64,000 bases of DNA from a candidate division WOR-1 bacterium RIFOXYB2_FULL_37_13 (GCA_001771535.1 MEUB01000017.1:1-64000); one strand, 5' to 3'. Positions 51,732 through 60,472 are shown, numbered from the stretch's first letter. Notes: generated by a model from the sequence alone, not told the origin. Numbers and translations are program-made.

Positions 51732-52009
51732 AATCGTGCTATAAATTTTGCAAGAGAAATTGGCAAAATTTCAGGTGATTTTGAAATCGCAGAAATAATT
51801 GGAATCTTACGGGCAAAAGGTTGTGAAGAAATTAGAATAATACGCGCTATGGCGAAGAACTACCACCTTGTAAGAGAAGCTATTATATCTGACAAATTAT
51901 CAGTTAGGGATCTTCTAACAACAATAGTTGCGTTTTATCGTAGCGATACTCGAGATGAAGAAATCATACCTAGTAAATTAAGAGCTTTAGGCTGTTCAGA
52001 AAAAAAATA
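51732..52009 (+). pseudogene. Probable 5'-truncated gene remnant
   Basis: The frame stays open for about 92 codons after the abiEii stop and reads like real protein (DFEIAEIIGILRAKGCEEIRIIRAMAKNY). It has no ATG, GTG or TTG until an ATG at 51849. It ends in TAATG with the next gene. I read it as the 3' part of a gene whose start was lost when the AbiE pair arrived. A short 53-aa product from 51849 is possible. Confidence 0.45.
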
Positions 52010-52330
52010 ATGATTGCTGCATCAAACAGTTATGATAGTATATTCAGATTAACTGCTGCAGACTCTAATGCTACACCGATTGACCGGCTTTTTGTTCTAT
52101 CAAAAGACCATGATTTCAATGTTGCAGAAGCAGCAATTGATAATTTAAGAAGAAAAAACATTCCGGAAGCTACAATAATGGAATCTGCCGCTAGCGGAGG
52201 AGGAAGAATGAGATTTCTGGTAGCGCGATCTTCAGAGACACCTATAGCGACCCTTGCTTATGATGGTTCTGGACAGACCGAAACAGCCCTTGCCGCAACA
52301 GACAACTTGTTAAAGCGATTGTTTGAATAG
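52010..52330 (+). CDS. Hypothetical protein with two internal repeats
   Basis: A 106-aa protein with two similar units of about 32 residues: one begins NATPIDRLFVLSKD and ends AIDNLRRK, the other begins SETPIATLAYDGSG and ends ATDNLLKR. Repeats of this kind resemble HEAT or leucine-rich variant repeats, but I cannot place the family. The ATG overlaps the stop of the truncated frame before it (TAATG). It may be a broken piece of a longer repeat protein. Confidence 0.45.
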   Translation: MIAASNSYDSIFRLTAADSNATPIDRLFVLSKDHDFNVAEAAIDNLRRKNIPEATIMESAASGGGRMRFLVARSSETPIATLAYDGSGQTETALAATDNLLKRLFE

Positions 52331-52402
52331 TTACTACATCCCACTCAAAAATGCGAAGAGTGGAGGGCTGGCTTTAGCTTGTGCTATAATACTTCTATTC
52401 CC

Positions 52403-54547
52403 ATGGAAAAAACTTATACCTTGAGGCCTTCTTTTTCTCCAAACGGGTCAAATTATACAATTCCTTATGATAAGGATTTGACAGATGAACAGCTTCCTGT
52501 CGTAAAATCACAGGGAGGGCCGTCTCTTGTTATCGCAGGAGCTGGTTCAGGCAAAACTCGTACTATAACTTATCGCGTTGCTTATCTTGTCGAATCGGGG
52601 GTTCCACTACACAATATTTTATTGGTAACATTTACCAACAAAGCGGCGCGTGAAATGAAATTCCGCGTTGAAGGGCTCCTTCGCAGGGACTTAAAAGGAC
52701 TTTGGGCGGGGACTTACCATCACATAGGCAATTTAATATTGCGAAAACATGCCAAGAAACTTGGTTACGACAAAAACTTTACAATCCTTGACCGAGCCGA
52801 TTCAAAAGACCTATTCGACAAAAGCATAAAAGAGGCGGGGATCGATACAAAGACAAGAAAATTTCCAAAAGGGGATGTTTTGCAGGATGTTTACAGCTAT
52901 ATCGCAAATACCCTCCAGCCTTTTTCCGAGGTTATACAAAATAAATACCCGCATCTTTTTGAATTTCAGGCCGAAATACTGCCGGTCTTTCGCAAATATG
53001 AAGAGGCAAAACTTGCGCAAAACCTGATGGACTTTGATGACTTACAAACCAAATGGCTTTATCTACTGCAAAACCATCCCGAAGTTTTGGCTGAATATTC
53101 TCAAAAATTTGAACATATTCTTGTAGACGAGTATCAGGATACCAATTTGATCCAGTCGCAAATTATTGATCTTTTAGCTTCAACCCATCGCAACCTAATG
53201 GTAGTGGGGGACGATTCGCAAAGCATTTACTCCTTCCGTGGGGCGGAGTTCCGCAACATAATCGATTTTCCCAAAAGATACCCAAATTGTGAAATTTACA
53301 AACTTGAATTAAATCACCGCTCAACACCAGAAATCCTCGAATTTGCAAATGACAGTATAAGTAACGCGGTGGAACGATTTGAAAAAATATTAAGGCCTGT
53401 TCGCAAAAGAGGGGTAACTCCTGCGCTCGCTTCGTTCCAGGATGTTTACAAACAGGCCTCTTTTGTCGCGCAGAGGGTTTTGGAGCTTCATGATGAAGGG
53501 ATACCTCTTTCTGAAATGGCTGTTATCTATCGCTCTCATTACCATTGCCTTGAGTTGCAAATGGAGTTGACCCGCCGAAGGATTCCTCACGAAGTCAGGT
53601 CAGGGATGCGTCTGTTTGAAGAGGCTCATATAAAAGATATTTTGGCATACCTTAAAGTTTTTCACAACCCTGTCGATTCTTTATCTTGGTTGAGAATTTT
53701 AAAGCTTATCCCCGGAGTTGGACAGAAGACTGCGGAAAAGATAGTAAAGCTTGCCAAAAATTCCGCGGAACCTCTTAATGAAATAACAAAAGAATTTGTA
53801 TCGTCAAATGTTTCTCGAGGGAGTAAAGAGCCTTTTATCAAATTCCAGGCATTGATAAAAGTTTTATCCCAAATGATAAACAATCCTTCTATTATGATGT
53901 CGACTATTGTGGAAAATGGATATGCCGATTATTTGAGGATGACATATCCTAACGGCGGAATGCGGATTGATGAAATCGAAGAGCTTTCAAATTATGCGAA
54001 AGAATACGATATTGAAGGATTCCTTTCCACCTTGGCTCTTTTAGGCGGAGCGTCTGCAGAGGAGATTGCTCAAACACCGCAGGAAAAACAGAAAGAGTCG
54101 GTTGTTTTGACGACTGTTCATCAGGCAAAAGGGCTTGAATGGAAAATCGTTTTTGTCATTTGGCTTGCGGAGGGACGATTTCCTTCATATCTTACATTTA
54201 ATAATCCGAAAGAACTCGAAGAAGAGAGACGATTGTTTTATGTCGCGTCTACAAGAAGTAAAGATCAGCTCTATTTGACATATCCTATTGTTTATCATTC
54301 AAGAGAGGGCGAAATTGTTTTAAAGGCGAGCAGATTTATAAAAGAGATATCGGAACATCGTTATGAAAAATGGCTGGTTGAAGATGAAAAGCCGGTTTTC
54401 AAAAGAGATGACAACGATAATTTTACAATCAGCGGCAAAGAAGATGATGCGATCAGCTGGGACGATTACGGAGAGTTTAAAGAATCTGCTGTTCAAAGCA
54501 AAAAAGAAACCGGAATCCGCAAAGACAAGTTTTTTTGGGAAAAATAA
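52403..54547 (+). CDS. UvrD/PcrA-family superfamily 1 DNA helicase
   Basis: A 714-aa 3'-5' helicase. Motifs in order: Walker A VIAGAGSGKTRTITYRV, Ia TFTNKAAREM, II ILVDEYQDTN, III VVGDDSQSIYSFRGA, IV ELNHRST, V TTVHQAKGLEWKIVF and VI ERRLFYVASTRS. The family unwinds DNA in repair and replication restart. TGCTATAAT (extended -10, 52382-52390) lies 12 nt before the ATG at 52403, which I choose over 52379 since that start precedes the promoter. xseA follows 4 bp after the stop, making a repair operon. Confidence 0.92.
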   Translation: MEKTYTLRPSFSPNGSNYTIPYDKDLTDEQLPVVKSQGGPSLVIAGAGSGKTRTITYRVAYLVESGVPLHNILLVTFTNKAAREMKFRVEGLLRRDLKGLWAGTYHHIGNLILRKHAKKLGYDKNFTILDRADSKDLFDKSIKEAGIDTKTRKFPKGDVLQDVYSYIANTLQPFSEVIQNKYPHLFEFQAEILPVFRKYEEAKLAQNLMDFDDLQTKWLYLLQNHPEVLAEYSQKFEHILVDEYQDTNLIQSQIIDLLASTHRNLMVVGDDSQSIYSFRGAEFRNIIDFPKRYPNCEIYKLELNHRSTPEILEFANDSISNAVERFEKILRPVRKRGVTPALASFQDVYKQASFVAQRVLELHDEGIPLSEMAVIYRSHYHCLELQMELTRRRIPHEVRSGMRLFEEAHIKDILAYLKVFHNPVDSLSWLRILKLIPGVGQKTAEKIVKLAKNSAEPLNEITKEFVSSNVSRGSKEPFIKFQALIKVLSQMINNPSIMMSTIVENGYADYLRMTYPNGGMRIDEIEELSNYAKEYDIEGFLSTLALLGGASAEEIAQTPQEKQKESVVLTTVHQAKGLEWKIVFVIWLAEGRFPSYLTFNNPKELEEERRLFYVASTRSKDQLYLTYPIVYHSREGEIVLKASRFIKEISEHRYEKWLVEDEKPVFKRDDNDNFTISGKEDDAISWDDYGEFKESAVQSKKETGIRKDKFFWEK

Positions 54548-54551
54548 AAAA

Positions 54552-55808
54552 ATGGAGAAGACTTTTTCGGTAAGCGAACTTAACAATGCGGTTAAATACT
54601 ATTTAAAAAATCTTCATCCTGACGGAGTTTGGGTAAAGGGTGAAATTCTCGGGTTTAAGGCTGACAAAAGATATGCCAGTTTCCTTTTATGCGAAAAAGA
54701 AGAAGGGACTAATAATGTTTTAAGCCAGGTTCAGGTAATGTGTTGGGGAAATGATTTTTGGGATATTACGCGCGACCTTAGAGCTGTTGACAGGACATTG
54801 TCGCTTAAAGACGGGCTTTGCGTCCAATTAAAATGCCAACTTGATTTGTGGCCTAAGGCTGGGAGATTCCAACTTATTGCCAAAGAAATAGAACCTTCGG
54901 TGACTATTGGCGAGCTTCATATTACGCGGGCAAAAATTTACAACGAGTTAAAAGACCTTGGTCTGCATAACAAAAACAAACAACTTCCGATCCCTCTGTG
55001 TCCCTTGCGGATTGCCCTTATCGCCTCGCGTGGGAGCGCCGGTTTTAACGATTTTGTAAGCGAAATAAAATCTTCAAAATATGCTTTTGGAATAGATTTT
55101 TACCATGCTGCGGTTCAGGGGGAGATGGTTGAGAAGGAAGTTGTTTTGGCTTTTGATAAGATTGTTAAAAGAAAGAACGATTATGATGTTGTTGTTATTG
55201 TCCGTGGAGGAGGGGCTGTGACCGATTTGAAATGGTTTGACAACCAGAAAATCGGGAGAGCTATAGGAGAATGTCCAATTCCCGTCATTACTGGGATTGG
55301 TCATGAGATAAATTTATCCGTAACTGATATGGTTGCCAATATAAATTTCAAGACACCGACTGCTGTTGCCGCTTTTTTGGTTAATGCCGCCTTACAGTAT
55401 GAGATGGCAATATCGCAATTAATTGACGGAATTTACAGGGAAGCATGGGAGTTGTTGGGGCAAGGTAAAATGGATCTGCATGAAATAATAAAAGATATAA
55501 ATTCAGAAGGGAAATTTTATATTGAAAGCGGGAAAAGGGATGTTTCAGAATTGTCGGAGAATTTAACAAACTCTGTTTCTGTTTTTTTAAAAAGAGCAGA
55601 GGAAAACTTTAAGCATTATGAGGAGAAGCTCGCAATTTTTGATCCTGTTAATACATTAAGGCTGGGCTATAGCATTACAAGATCTACAAAAGGTAAAATC
55701 ATTAAGAAAATTGATGATGTCGCTATTTCTGAAAGGATTGCGGTTGAACTTAAGGACGGCCTTATTTACGGAGAAGTAGTTGAAAAGGAGGTAAAGCATG
55801 GCTGCTAA
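54552..55808 (+). CDS. xseA: Exodeoxyribonuclease VII large subunit
   Basis: A 418-aa subunit of the single-strand-specific exonuclease. It has an N-terminal OB fold (FSVSELNNAVKYYLKNLHPDGVWVKGEI). The catalytic domain has IALIASRGSAGFNDFVSEI, DVVVIVRGGGAVTDLKWFDN and PVITGIGHEINLSVTDMVAN. A coiled-coil arm follows and the LRLGYSI/ELKDG end is conserved. I begin at the ATG at 54552; a longer frame from 54363 overlaps the helicase. It overlaps xseB by 11 bp. Confidence 0.93.
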   Translation: MEKTFSVSELNNAVKYYLKNLHPDGVWVKGEILGFKADKRYASFLLCEKEEGTNNVLSQVQVMCWGNDFWDITRDLRAVDRTLSLKDGLCVQLKCQLDLWPKAGRFQLIAKEIEPSVTIGELHITRAKIYNELKDLGLHNKNKQLPIPLCPLRIALIASRGSAGFNDFVSEIKSSKYAFGIDFYHAAVQGEMVEKEVVLAFDKIVKRKNDYDVVVIVRGGGAVTDLKWFDNQKIGRAIGECPIPVITGIGHEINLSVTDMVANINFKTPTAVAAFLVNAALQYEMAISQLIDGIYREAWELLGQGKMDLHEIIKDINSEGKFYIESGKRDVSELSENLTNSVSVFLKRAEENFKHYEEKLAIFDPVNTLRLGYSITRSTKGKIIKKIDDVAISERIAVELKDGLIYGEVVEKEVKHGC

Positions 55809-56010
55809 AAAGGGGAGTTACAAAGTCGCGTATGAGGGACTTGAAAAGATTTTTGATGAATTGCGCGAAGGGAAGATTGAGATTGATGAGTTGGAAGAGC
55901 GGCTGAAAAAAGCTTTGGAATATATTAAAACCTGCAAAGACATACTGAAAAAACAGGAAACAAAAGTGACTGATATTTTGAAAGAGATTAAAGAAGAAGA
56001 GAAGGATTAA
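55798..56010 (+). CDS. xseB: Exodeoxyribonuclease VII small subunit
   Basis: A 70-aa helical protein with the XseB pattern YEGLEKIFDELREGKIEIDELEERLKKALEYIKTCKDIL. Several copies coat the coiled-coil arm of XseA in the active complex. GGAGG lies 6 nt before the ATG, inside xseA. It is the last clear member of the helicase-xseA-xseB operon. Confidence 0.93.
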   Translation: MAAKKGSYKVAYEGLEKIFDELREGKIEIDELEERLKKALEYIKTCKDILKKQETKVTDILKEIKEEEKD

Positions 56011-56072
56011 TCGCTTGCTTACACGCTTGATTCTGTTTATAATTATTTTGATTTAAAGGGGGTGTAGAAAAT

Positions 56073-56180
56073 ATGGCAAACAAGGAACAAGGCGGACAAA
56101 AAAACGTTAAAAAGGTTGCAAAATTATCACTTAAAGAAAAGCGCGCGTTAAAAAGGGAAAAGAAAGCAAATCAAGGTTGA
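56073..56180 (+). CDS. 35-aa very basic small protein
   Basis: The frame runs from an ATG behind AAAGGGGGTG (7-9 nt spacing) to TGA and encodes a Lys/Arg/Gln-rich peptide (MANKEQGGQKNVKKVAKL... REKKANQG). The strong ribosome site and lack of acidic residues argue for a real product, perhaps binding nucleic acid or ribosomes. It lies between xseB and the convergent bioF. No family recognised. Confidence 0.5.
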   Translation: MANKEQGGQKNVKKVAKLSLKEKRALKREKKANQG

Positions 56181-56194
56181 TTAAGTTAAGCTGA

Positions 56195-57340
56195 TTATAT
56201 CAGAGCTAGAAGGTTGCTAAGCATTTCTAGCTCTTTTTTTGAATGGTTTGCTGTAATTGTTATACGCAGGCGTGCCTCTCCTTTTGCAACTGTCGGGAAT
56301 CGTATGCCTGAGACGAAAAGACCATCTTCAAAAAGCTTTCTTGATATTCCCATAGTTTTTTCTTCGTTGCCGATTATAATCGGAATGATAGGGGTTTCCG
56401 TCGTAGGGTCGCGATTAATCGCGGCTCTACGACGGTTGAAAAAACCGATATTATCCCAGAGCCTCTTCCTCAATTGCGGCTCGTTTTCAATTATTTCTAA
56501 TGCGGCGATTGATGCGGCGCAAATAGAAGGAGGGAGAGAGGTTGTATATATAAAACTTCTCGCTTTATTCCTCAAAAAATCAATTAACTCAAAACTTCCC
56601 GCGATAAACCCGCCCAAACTCCCTACGGCCTTCGAGAGAGTTCCCATTACAATATCAATTTGTCCTTCAATCCCAAAATGTTCTTCGGCTCCCCGCCCGT
56701 TTTCCCCAAGAACCCCTGTCGCATGGGCGCAATCGATCATCGTTATCGCGTTATATTTTTTTGCAAGTTTTGCAATTTGTGGAAGAGGAGCGATATCTCC
56801 GTCCATACTGAAAATAGAATCGGTGACAATTAGCCGCTTTTTATATTTATCTGATTTTGCAAGAATTTTCTCCAAAGCTATCATGTCTTTATGGGAGTAT
56901 ACTTGCAGGCGGGCTTTTGACAATTTGCAGGCGTCGATTATTGACGCGTGGTTTAGGCGGTCGATAATTATTGTGTCTTTTTCGTCTGTTAATGCCGTTA
57001 TTGCGCCTATATTTGCCATGTAGCCTGTTGAAAAAACGATCGCGGACTCTCTTTTTTTAAACTTGGCGATTTTCTTTTCCAATTCTTCATGGATTATTGT
57101 ATTCCCTGAAATTAAACGAGAAGCGCCAGCCCCGACACCAAACTCTTTTATGGTTTCTATTGCCATTTTTTTTACTTTTGGATGATTGGAAAGGCCGAGG
57201 TAATCGTTTGAGCAAAAGCAGATAAGCTCTTTCCCGTCGATGTATATTTTGGAACCATCGATCTTTTCAATAGTCTTGAGCGGCCTGTAAAGGCCTGATT
57301 TTTTGAGACTCTCTAATTCTTGGTTTATAAATTCGAGCAT
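56195..57340 (-). CDS. bioF: 8-amino-7-oxononanoate synthase
   Basis: A 381-aa PLP enzyme that joins pimeloyl thioester and alanine in biotin synthesis. Marks: FCSNDYLGLSNHPKV, GVGAGASRLISGN, the Asp-containing MIDCAHATGVLG and the PLP-lysine segment GTLSKAVGSLGGF. I start at 57340, where MLEFINQELESLK matches usual family starts. A minus-strand TATAAT (57350-57355) lies 9 nt upstream. The longer reading from 57430 would overlap bioB. The related 2-amino-3-ketobutyrate ligase has similar motifs, but the bio neighbourhood favours BioF. Confidence 0.9.
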   Translation of the reverse strand: MLEFINQELESLKKSGLYRPLKTIEKIDGSKIYIDGKELICFCSNDYLGLSNHPKVKKMAIETIKEFGVGAGASRLISGNTIIHEELEKKIAKFKKRESAIVFSTGYMANIGAITALTDEKDTIIIDRLNHASIIDACKLSKARLQVYSHKDMIALEKILAKSDKYKKRLIVTDSIFSMDGDIAPLPQIAKLAKKYNAITMIDCAHATGVLGENGRGAEEHFGIEGQIDIVMGTLSKAVGSLGGFIAGSFELIDFLRNKARSFIYTTSLPPSICAASIAALEIIENEPQLRKRLWDNIGFFNRRRAAINRDPTTETPIIPIIIGNEEKTMGISRKLFEDGLFVSGIRFPTVAKGEARLRITITANHSKKELEMLSNLLALI

Positions 57341-57426
57341 AAGAAAAAAATTATAACACGGTTTTGTGAAATTATGAGTTGAACTACAAACTATGCTTTG
57401 GAAAAATTTTCTAGGAAAGCTTTTGG

Positions 57427-58416
57427 TCAAGCCGAATATTTGTCAATCTTAAGTCCCAAATCGGCAATCATTTGCAAATCTTTTTCCGGTGCTTGGCCTT
57501 TTGTCGTCAAATAATTGCCGACCAATGTAACATTTGCTCCTGCCATAAACATGAGCGGCTGAAGGTCTCGCAAGGCTCTTTCTCTTCCACCAAAAACTCC
57601 GATATCAGCCTTTGGCAGGATGAATCTATATGTTGCGATAAGCCTTAAAACTTCAAGAGGCTCCATCTGTTTATAGTTTTTTGCCGCAGGAGTCCCTTCT
57701 ATCGGATTTAATATGTTTATCGGAACAGATTCGACATCTAATTCTCTCAAAGTAAATGCAAGCTCAATTCTTTGTTCCAAAGTTTCTCCGAGTCCGAATA
57801 TCCCGCCGGAGCAGACGGAAAGCCCTGCCTCTTTCGCGGCTTTTATCGTTTCTAACCTCTCTTTGTAAGTATGAGTCGTGCAAACATTATCAAAAAAACT
57901 TTCCGCCGTTTCCAAGTTATGATGCAACCGCTTCAGCCCTTTTGATTTTAACTCCTCAATCTGGTTTTTTGACAATGTTCCCATAGAAACACAGCGGTTA
58001 AGGTTTGTTTTATCGGTTATATTTTTTATTGCGGAACCGATTGTTGAGAGTTCATCTTCTTTTACGATCGACTTTCCAGAAGTTACAACGCTAAAACAAG
58101 TAGCCCCCATTTTATCCTGCGAATTTTTCGCGGCGGAGAATATATCCTCATCCGACATCAGCGGATACACATCGGAGCTTGTTTTGTGATGAACCGATTG
58201 TGCGCAGAAGGAGCAGTTTTCAGAGCATTTTCCCGATTTTGCATTAATTATCGCGCAAAGTTTTACTTTATTACCTTTGAAATTTTGCTTAATATGGTTC
58301 GCGGCGGAGAGGAGATCGAAAGTGTCGCCATCAGAAGTTTTGATTAACTGCAGAGCTTTATCAAAGGAGATTTTTTTCCCTTCGATTATCTGCCTTGAAA
58401 GGGTTTTGTAAGTCAT
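57427..58416 (-). CDS. bioB: Biotin synthase
   Basis: A 329-aa radical-SAM enzyme that inserts sulfur into dethiobiotin. The SAM cluster motif is C-x3-C-x2-C in KCSENCSFCAQS. Second-cluster and substrate residues occur in HHNLETAESFFDNVCTTHTYKER and NPIEGTPAAKN. ATG at 58416 follows an extended -10 box (TGATATAAT, minus) by 5 nt. It ends 86 bp before bioF on the same strand, with a promoter for bioF in the gap. Confidence 0.95.
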   Translation of the reverse strand: MTYKTLSRQIIEGKKISFDKALQLIKTSDGDTFDLLSAANHIKQNFKGNKVKLCAIINAKSGKCSENCSFCAQSVHHKTSSDVYPLMSDEDIFSAAKNSQDKMGATCFSVVTSGKSIVKEDELSTIGSAIKNITDKTNLNRCVSMGTLSKNQIEELKSKGLKRLHHNLETAESFFDNVCTTHTYKERLETIKAAKEAGLSVCSGGIFGLGETLEQRIELAFTLRELDVESVPINILNPIEGTPAAKNYKQMEPLEVLRLIATYRFILPKADIGVFGGRERALRDLQPLMFMAGANVTLVGNYLTTKGQAPEKDLQMIADLGLKIDKYSA

Positions 58417-58487
58417 ATTAAATTATATCATGGTTATCTGGTGATATAGCCCATAGTTTCAATATGAAACTGTGATATAATTTAATA
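58416..58487. promoter_or_regulatory. Symmetric divergent promoter region between bioB and hicB
   Basis: Two perfect 15-bp inverted copies, TATTAAATTATATCA (58416-58430) and TGATATAATTTAATA (58473-58487), each hold an extended -10 box facing outward. Between them lies the dyad AGTTTC-AATAT-GAAACT (58455-58471), near the -35 zone of the hicB promoter. It looks like an operator, but does not match the BirA biotin-repressor sites I know. Confidence 0.55.
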
Positions 58488-58509
58488 AATCAATAGGGGG
58501 GTGTAGTTT

Positions 58510-58656
58510 ATGAGAGAGCCTACATTAACAGTATATATTCATAAAGGAGAAAAATATGTTGCTGAATGCCTTGAAATTGACGCTGTCTCACAAGGCGATA
58601 CAGTGGATGAAGCAATAAAAAACATAAAAGAAGCGGTTAGTTTATACTTCGATTAG
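58510..58656 (+). CDS. HicB-like (UPF0150) small protein
   Basis: A 48-aa protein with the HicB partial RNase-H fold pattern TLTVYIHKGEKYVAECLEIDAVSQGDTVDEAIKNIKEAVSLYFD. It lacks the C-terminal DNA-binding domain and no HicA toxin lies next to it, so it is probably a solitary UPF0150 protein rather than a working antitoxin. GGGGGGTG lies about 8 nt before the ATG. The next gene starts at the base after its stop. Confidence 0.75.
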   Translation: MREPTLTVYIHKGEKYVAECLEIDAVSQGDTVDEAIKNIKEAVSLYFD

Positions 58657-59313
58657 ATGTTTAGAAAAATGACAACACTCCTCTTCCTCCACGGGTTTGC
58701 AACAGGCTCTGCTATCTGGGATGCTCAAGTAAAAGAATTTTCAAAAGATTTTAACGTGACAACAGATGCCGAAAAAATTGATGAACTGGAAAACGTTGTT
58801 ATTGTCGCGTGGTCAATGGGGGGATGGAAGGCGTTTAAGTTATGTAACGAATATCCTCAAAAGGTTAAAGGATTGGTTCTTGTCTCCTCATTTGCAAAAT
58901 ATCTCAAAAGCAATGACTATCCATATGGCGTAAATCCTGCTCTTTTGCGAAAATTAGAGAGGAAATTTATGGCTGATTATAAAGAAGGGATGCGATATTT
59001 TTATCGGCTGATTTTTGGCAATAGCGATCATGATTATCTTATCGAAAAACTTCCCGCCCATAAAAAAGAAGACTTTGCTTTATGGTTTGAGCGCTTGAAA
59101 AAAGAGGATTTCAGAAGTTTTCTTCCGCAAATTAAAATTTCAACGCTTTTAATCCATGGAAATCAGGATAATGTGGTTCCAGTTGAGTCATCTAAATACA
59201 TGAACAGTCAAATATCAAATTCCAAGCTTGAAATTTTTAAAGGAGCAGGACATGCGCCTTTTATTGAGAAGGCTGATAAGTTCAGATTGTTATTAAAGCA
59301 ATTCATTGAATAA
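58657..59313 (+). CDS. Alpha/beta hydrolase, probable BioH-type pimeloyl esterase
   Basis: A 218-aa hydrolase: oxyanion segment LLFLHGFATGSAIW, nucleophile Ser in VAWSMGGWKA, acid Asp in IHGNQDNVVP and His in GAGHAPFIEK. It would free pimeloyl-ACP from its methyl ester, the step before BioF. The biotin role is inferred from position across from bioB and from similarity to BioH/BioV-like enzymes; no bioC methyltransferase is in the window. An ATG at 58669 (MTTLLFLHG) is an alternative start. Confidence 0.75.
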   Translation: MFRKMTTLLFLHGFATGSAIWDAQVKEFSKDFNVTTDAEKIDELENVVIVAWSMGGWKAFKLCNEYPQKVKGLVLVSSFAKYLKSNDYPYGVNPALLRKLERKFMADYKEGMRYFYRLIFGNSDHDYLIEKLPAHKKEDFALWFERLKKEDFRSFLPQIKISTLLIHGNQDNVVPVESSKYMNSQISNSKLEIFKGAGHAPFIEKADKFRLLLKQFIE

Positions 59314-59413
59314 TTTCAAAGAGAACAACTTACTCATTAATGGAAAATGTTTGTGATAAATCCAGAGATTTCTTGAAAAGGCAGGCGAAATTTGATATTC
59401 TTATAATATAGGC

Positions 59414-59485
59414 GGCCCCATCGTCTAGGGGTTAGGACATTAGCTTTTCAAGCTAACGGCCGGGGTTCGAATCCCCGTGGGGCTA
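59414..59485 (+). tRNA. tRNA-Glu (anticodon TTC)
   Basis: A full cloverleaf is readable: acceptor GGCCCCA with TGGGGCT (a G-U pair at the tip), discriminator A, anticodon stem TTAGC/GCTAA around loop TTTTCAA giving TTC, and T arm CGGGG-TTCGAAT-CCCCG. The 3' CCA is not encoded. A TATAAT lies at 59402-59407, 6 nt before the 5' end. Confidence 0.95.
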
Positions 59486-59486
59486 T

Positions 59487-59651
59487 TTATTTCTCCGGCC
59501 ATTTTGATATATCGGTACCGTATTTTTCTTTCTTTTTTAATAAGTTCTCTTTAAGTGTTGCTACGTTTTTTGAAAGATTGTGGACTGTTTCTTCAAAGTC
59601 GCTGATTTGTTTTAAGAGCTCATCAAATGAAAGTTTTTTTTCTTCTGTCAT
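59487..59651 (-). CDS. 54-aa coiled-coil small protein
   Basis: The frame starts at 59651 behind AGAGGTGA (5 nt) and encodes a helical, heptad-like peptide (SFDELLKQISDFEETVHNLSKNVATLKENLLKKKEKYG) ending DISKWPEK. A minus-strand TGCTATAAT lies about 17 nt upstream, overlapping the thiG promoter region. The family is not recognised; the size and ribosome site argue for a real gene. It ends 2 bp from the tRNA 3' end, on the opposite strand. Confidence 0.6.
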   Translation of the reverse strand: MTEEKKLSFDELLKQISDFEETVHNLSKNVATLKENLLKKKEKYGTDISKWPEK

Positions 59652-59695
59652 ACTTCACCTCTTAATCAATTATAGCACCATTTTAAGGAGCATAG

Positions 59696-59701
59696 TATAA
59701 T
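59696..59701 (+). promoter_or_regulatory. -10 box of the thiGHS operon
   Basis: TATAAT ends 6 nt before the ATG of thiG; no -35 match is convincing. The AAGGAG at 59684-59689 would be upstream of the predicted transcript start, so it cannot serve as the ribosome site if this box is used. Confidence 0.5.
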
Positions 59702-59707
59702 GGATGT

Positions 59708-60472
59708 ATGACTTTAAAAATTGCCGGTAAAACTTTTTCTTCGCGCCTCTTTCTTGGTACGGGCAAGTTTCCTTCAAATGAAATATTGTCAAAAGCTCTT
59801 GCCGCGGCAGAAACGGAAATTGTAACAGTTGCATTGCGAAGGGTTGACCTCGACGCAAAAAACGAAGATATCCTTGATGCTATTGATAAGAAAAAATATC
59901 TCGTACTTCCAAATACTTCCGGAGCCAGAGATGCGGATGAAGCGGTTCGTTTGGCTCGTCTTGCAAAGGGGATGGGAATTGGGAATTGGATAAAATTGGA
60001 GGTCACTCCCGATCCAAACTATTTATTGCCCGATCCCATAGAGACACTAAAAGCAGCCGAGATTCTTGTAAAAGAAGGGTTTATTGTCCTCCCTTATATA
60101 AATGCCGATCCTGTTTTGGCAAAGAGGCTTGAAGAGGCAGGCTGCGCAACTGTTATGCCGCTCGGTTCTCCAATAGGCTCGCATCAGGGGATCAGGACAA
60201 AAGAAGCGATTGAAATTATCATAGAACAGGCGAATATCCCAGTTGTTGTGGATGCGGGAATCGGAGCTCCTTCACATGCGGCACTTGCAATGGAGATGGG
60301 AGCGGATGCGGTGCTGGTAAATACCGCTATAGCAATTGCAAGCGATCCTATTAAAATGGCGGAAGCGTTTAAATTGGCAGTTATGGCGGGGCGCAAGGCT
60401 TTTTCCGTAGGGATTCGAGGATCACAAAAAACAGCTTCAGCGTCAAGTCCTTTGACCGGTTTTTTAAGATGA
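59708..60472 (+). CDS. thiG: Thiazole synthase ThiG
   Basis: A 254-aa TIM-barrel enzyme. It builds the thiazole ring of thiamine from deoxyxylulose-5-P, dehydroglycine and the ThiS thiocarboxylate. Marks: [22 protein letters not shown], the Schiff-base Lys region [28 protein letters not shown] and [15 protein letters not shown]. The gap upstream (56 bp) is too short for a TPP riboswitch. It overlaps thiH by 4 bp (ATGA). Confidence 0.95.
   Translation: MTLKIAGKTFSSRLFLGTGKFPSNEILSKALAAAETEIVTVALRRVDLDAKNEDILDAIDKKKYLVLPNTSGARDADEAVRLARLAKGMGIGNWIKLEVTPDPNYLLPDPIETLKAAEILVKEGFIVLPYINADPVLAKRLEEAGCATVMPLGSPIGSHQGIRTKEAIEIIIEQANIPVVVDAGIGAPSHAALAMEMGADAVLVNTAIAIASDPIKMAEAFKLAVMAGRKAFSVGIRGSQKTASASSPLTGFLR

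Noticed and set aside
56214-57023. 269-codon plus-strand frame opposite bioF
   Set aside because: Mirror of a conserved coding region with a hydrophobic, low-information composition; bioF on the other strand is certain.
58456-58470. BirA biotin-repressor operator upstream of bioB
   Set aside because: The dyad GTTTC-AATAT-GAAAC lacks the longer arms and spacing of known BirA sites, so I list it only as an unassigned operator.
58510-58656. HicAB toxin-antitoxin system
   Set aside because: Only a short HicB-like protein without DNA-binding domain is present; no HicA-type frame was found on either side.
59652-59707. TPP riboswitch upstream of thiG
   Set aside because: The gap is only 56 bp and the -10 box ends 6 nt before the ATG, leaving no transcribed leader to hold a riboswitch.
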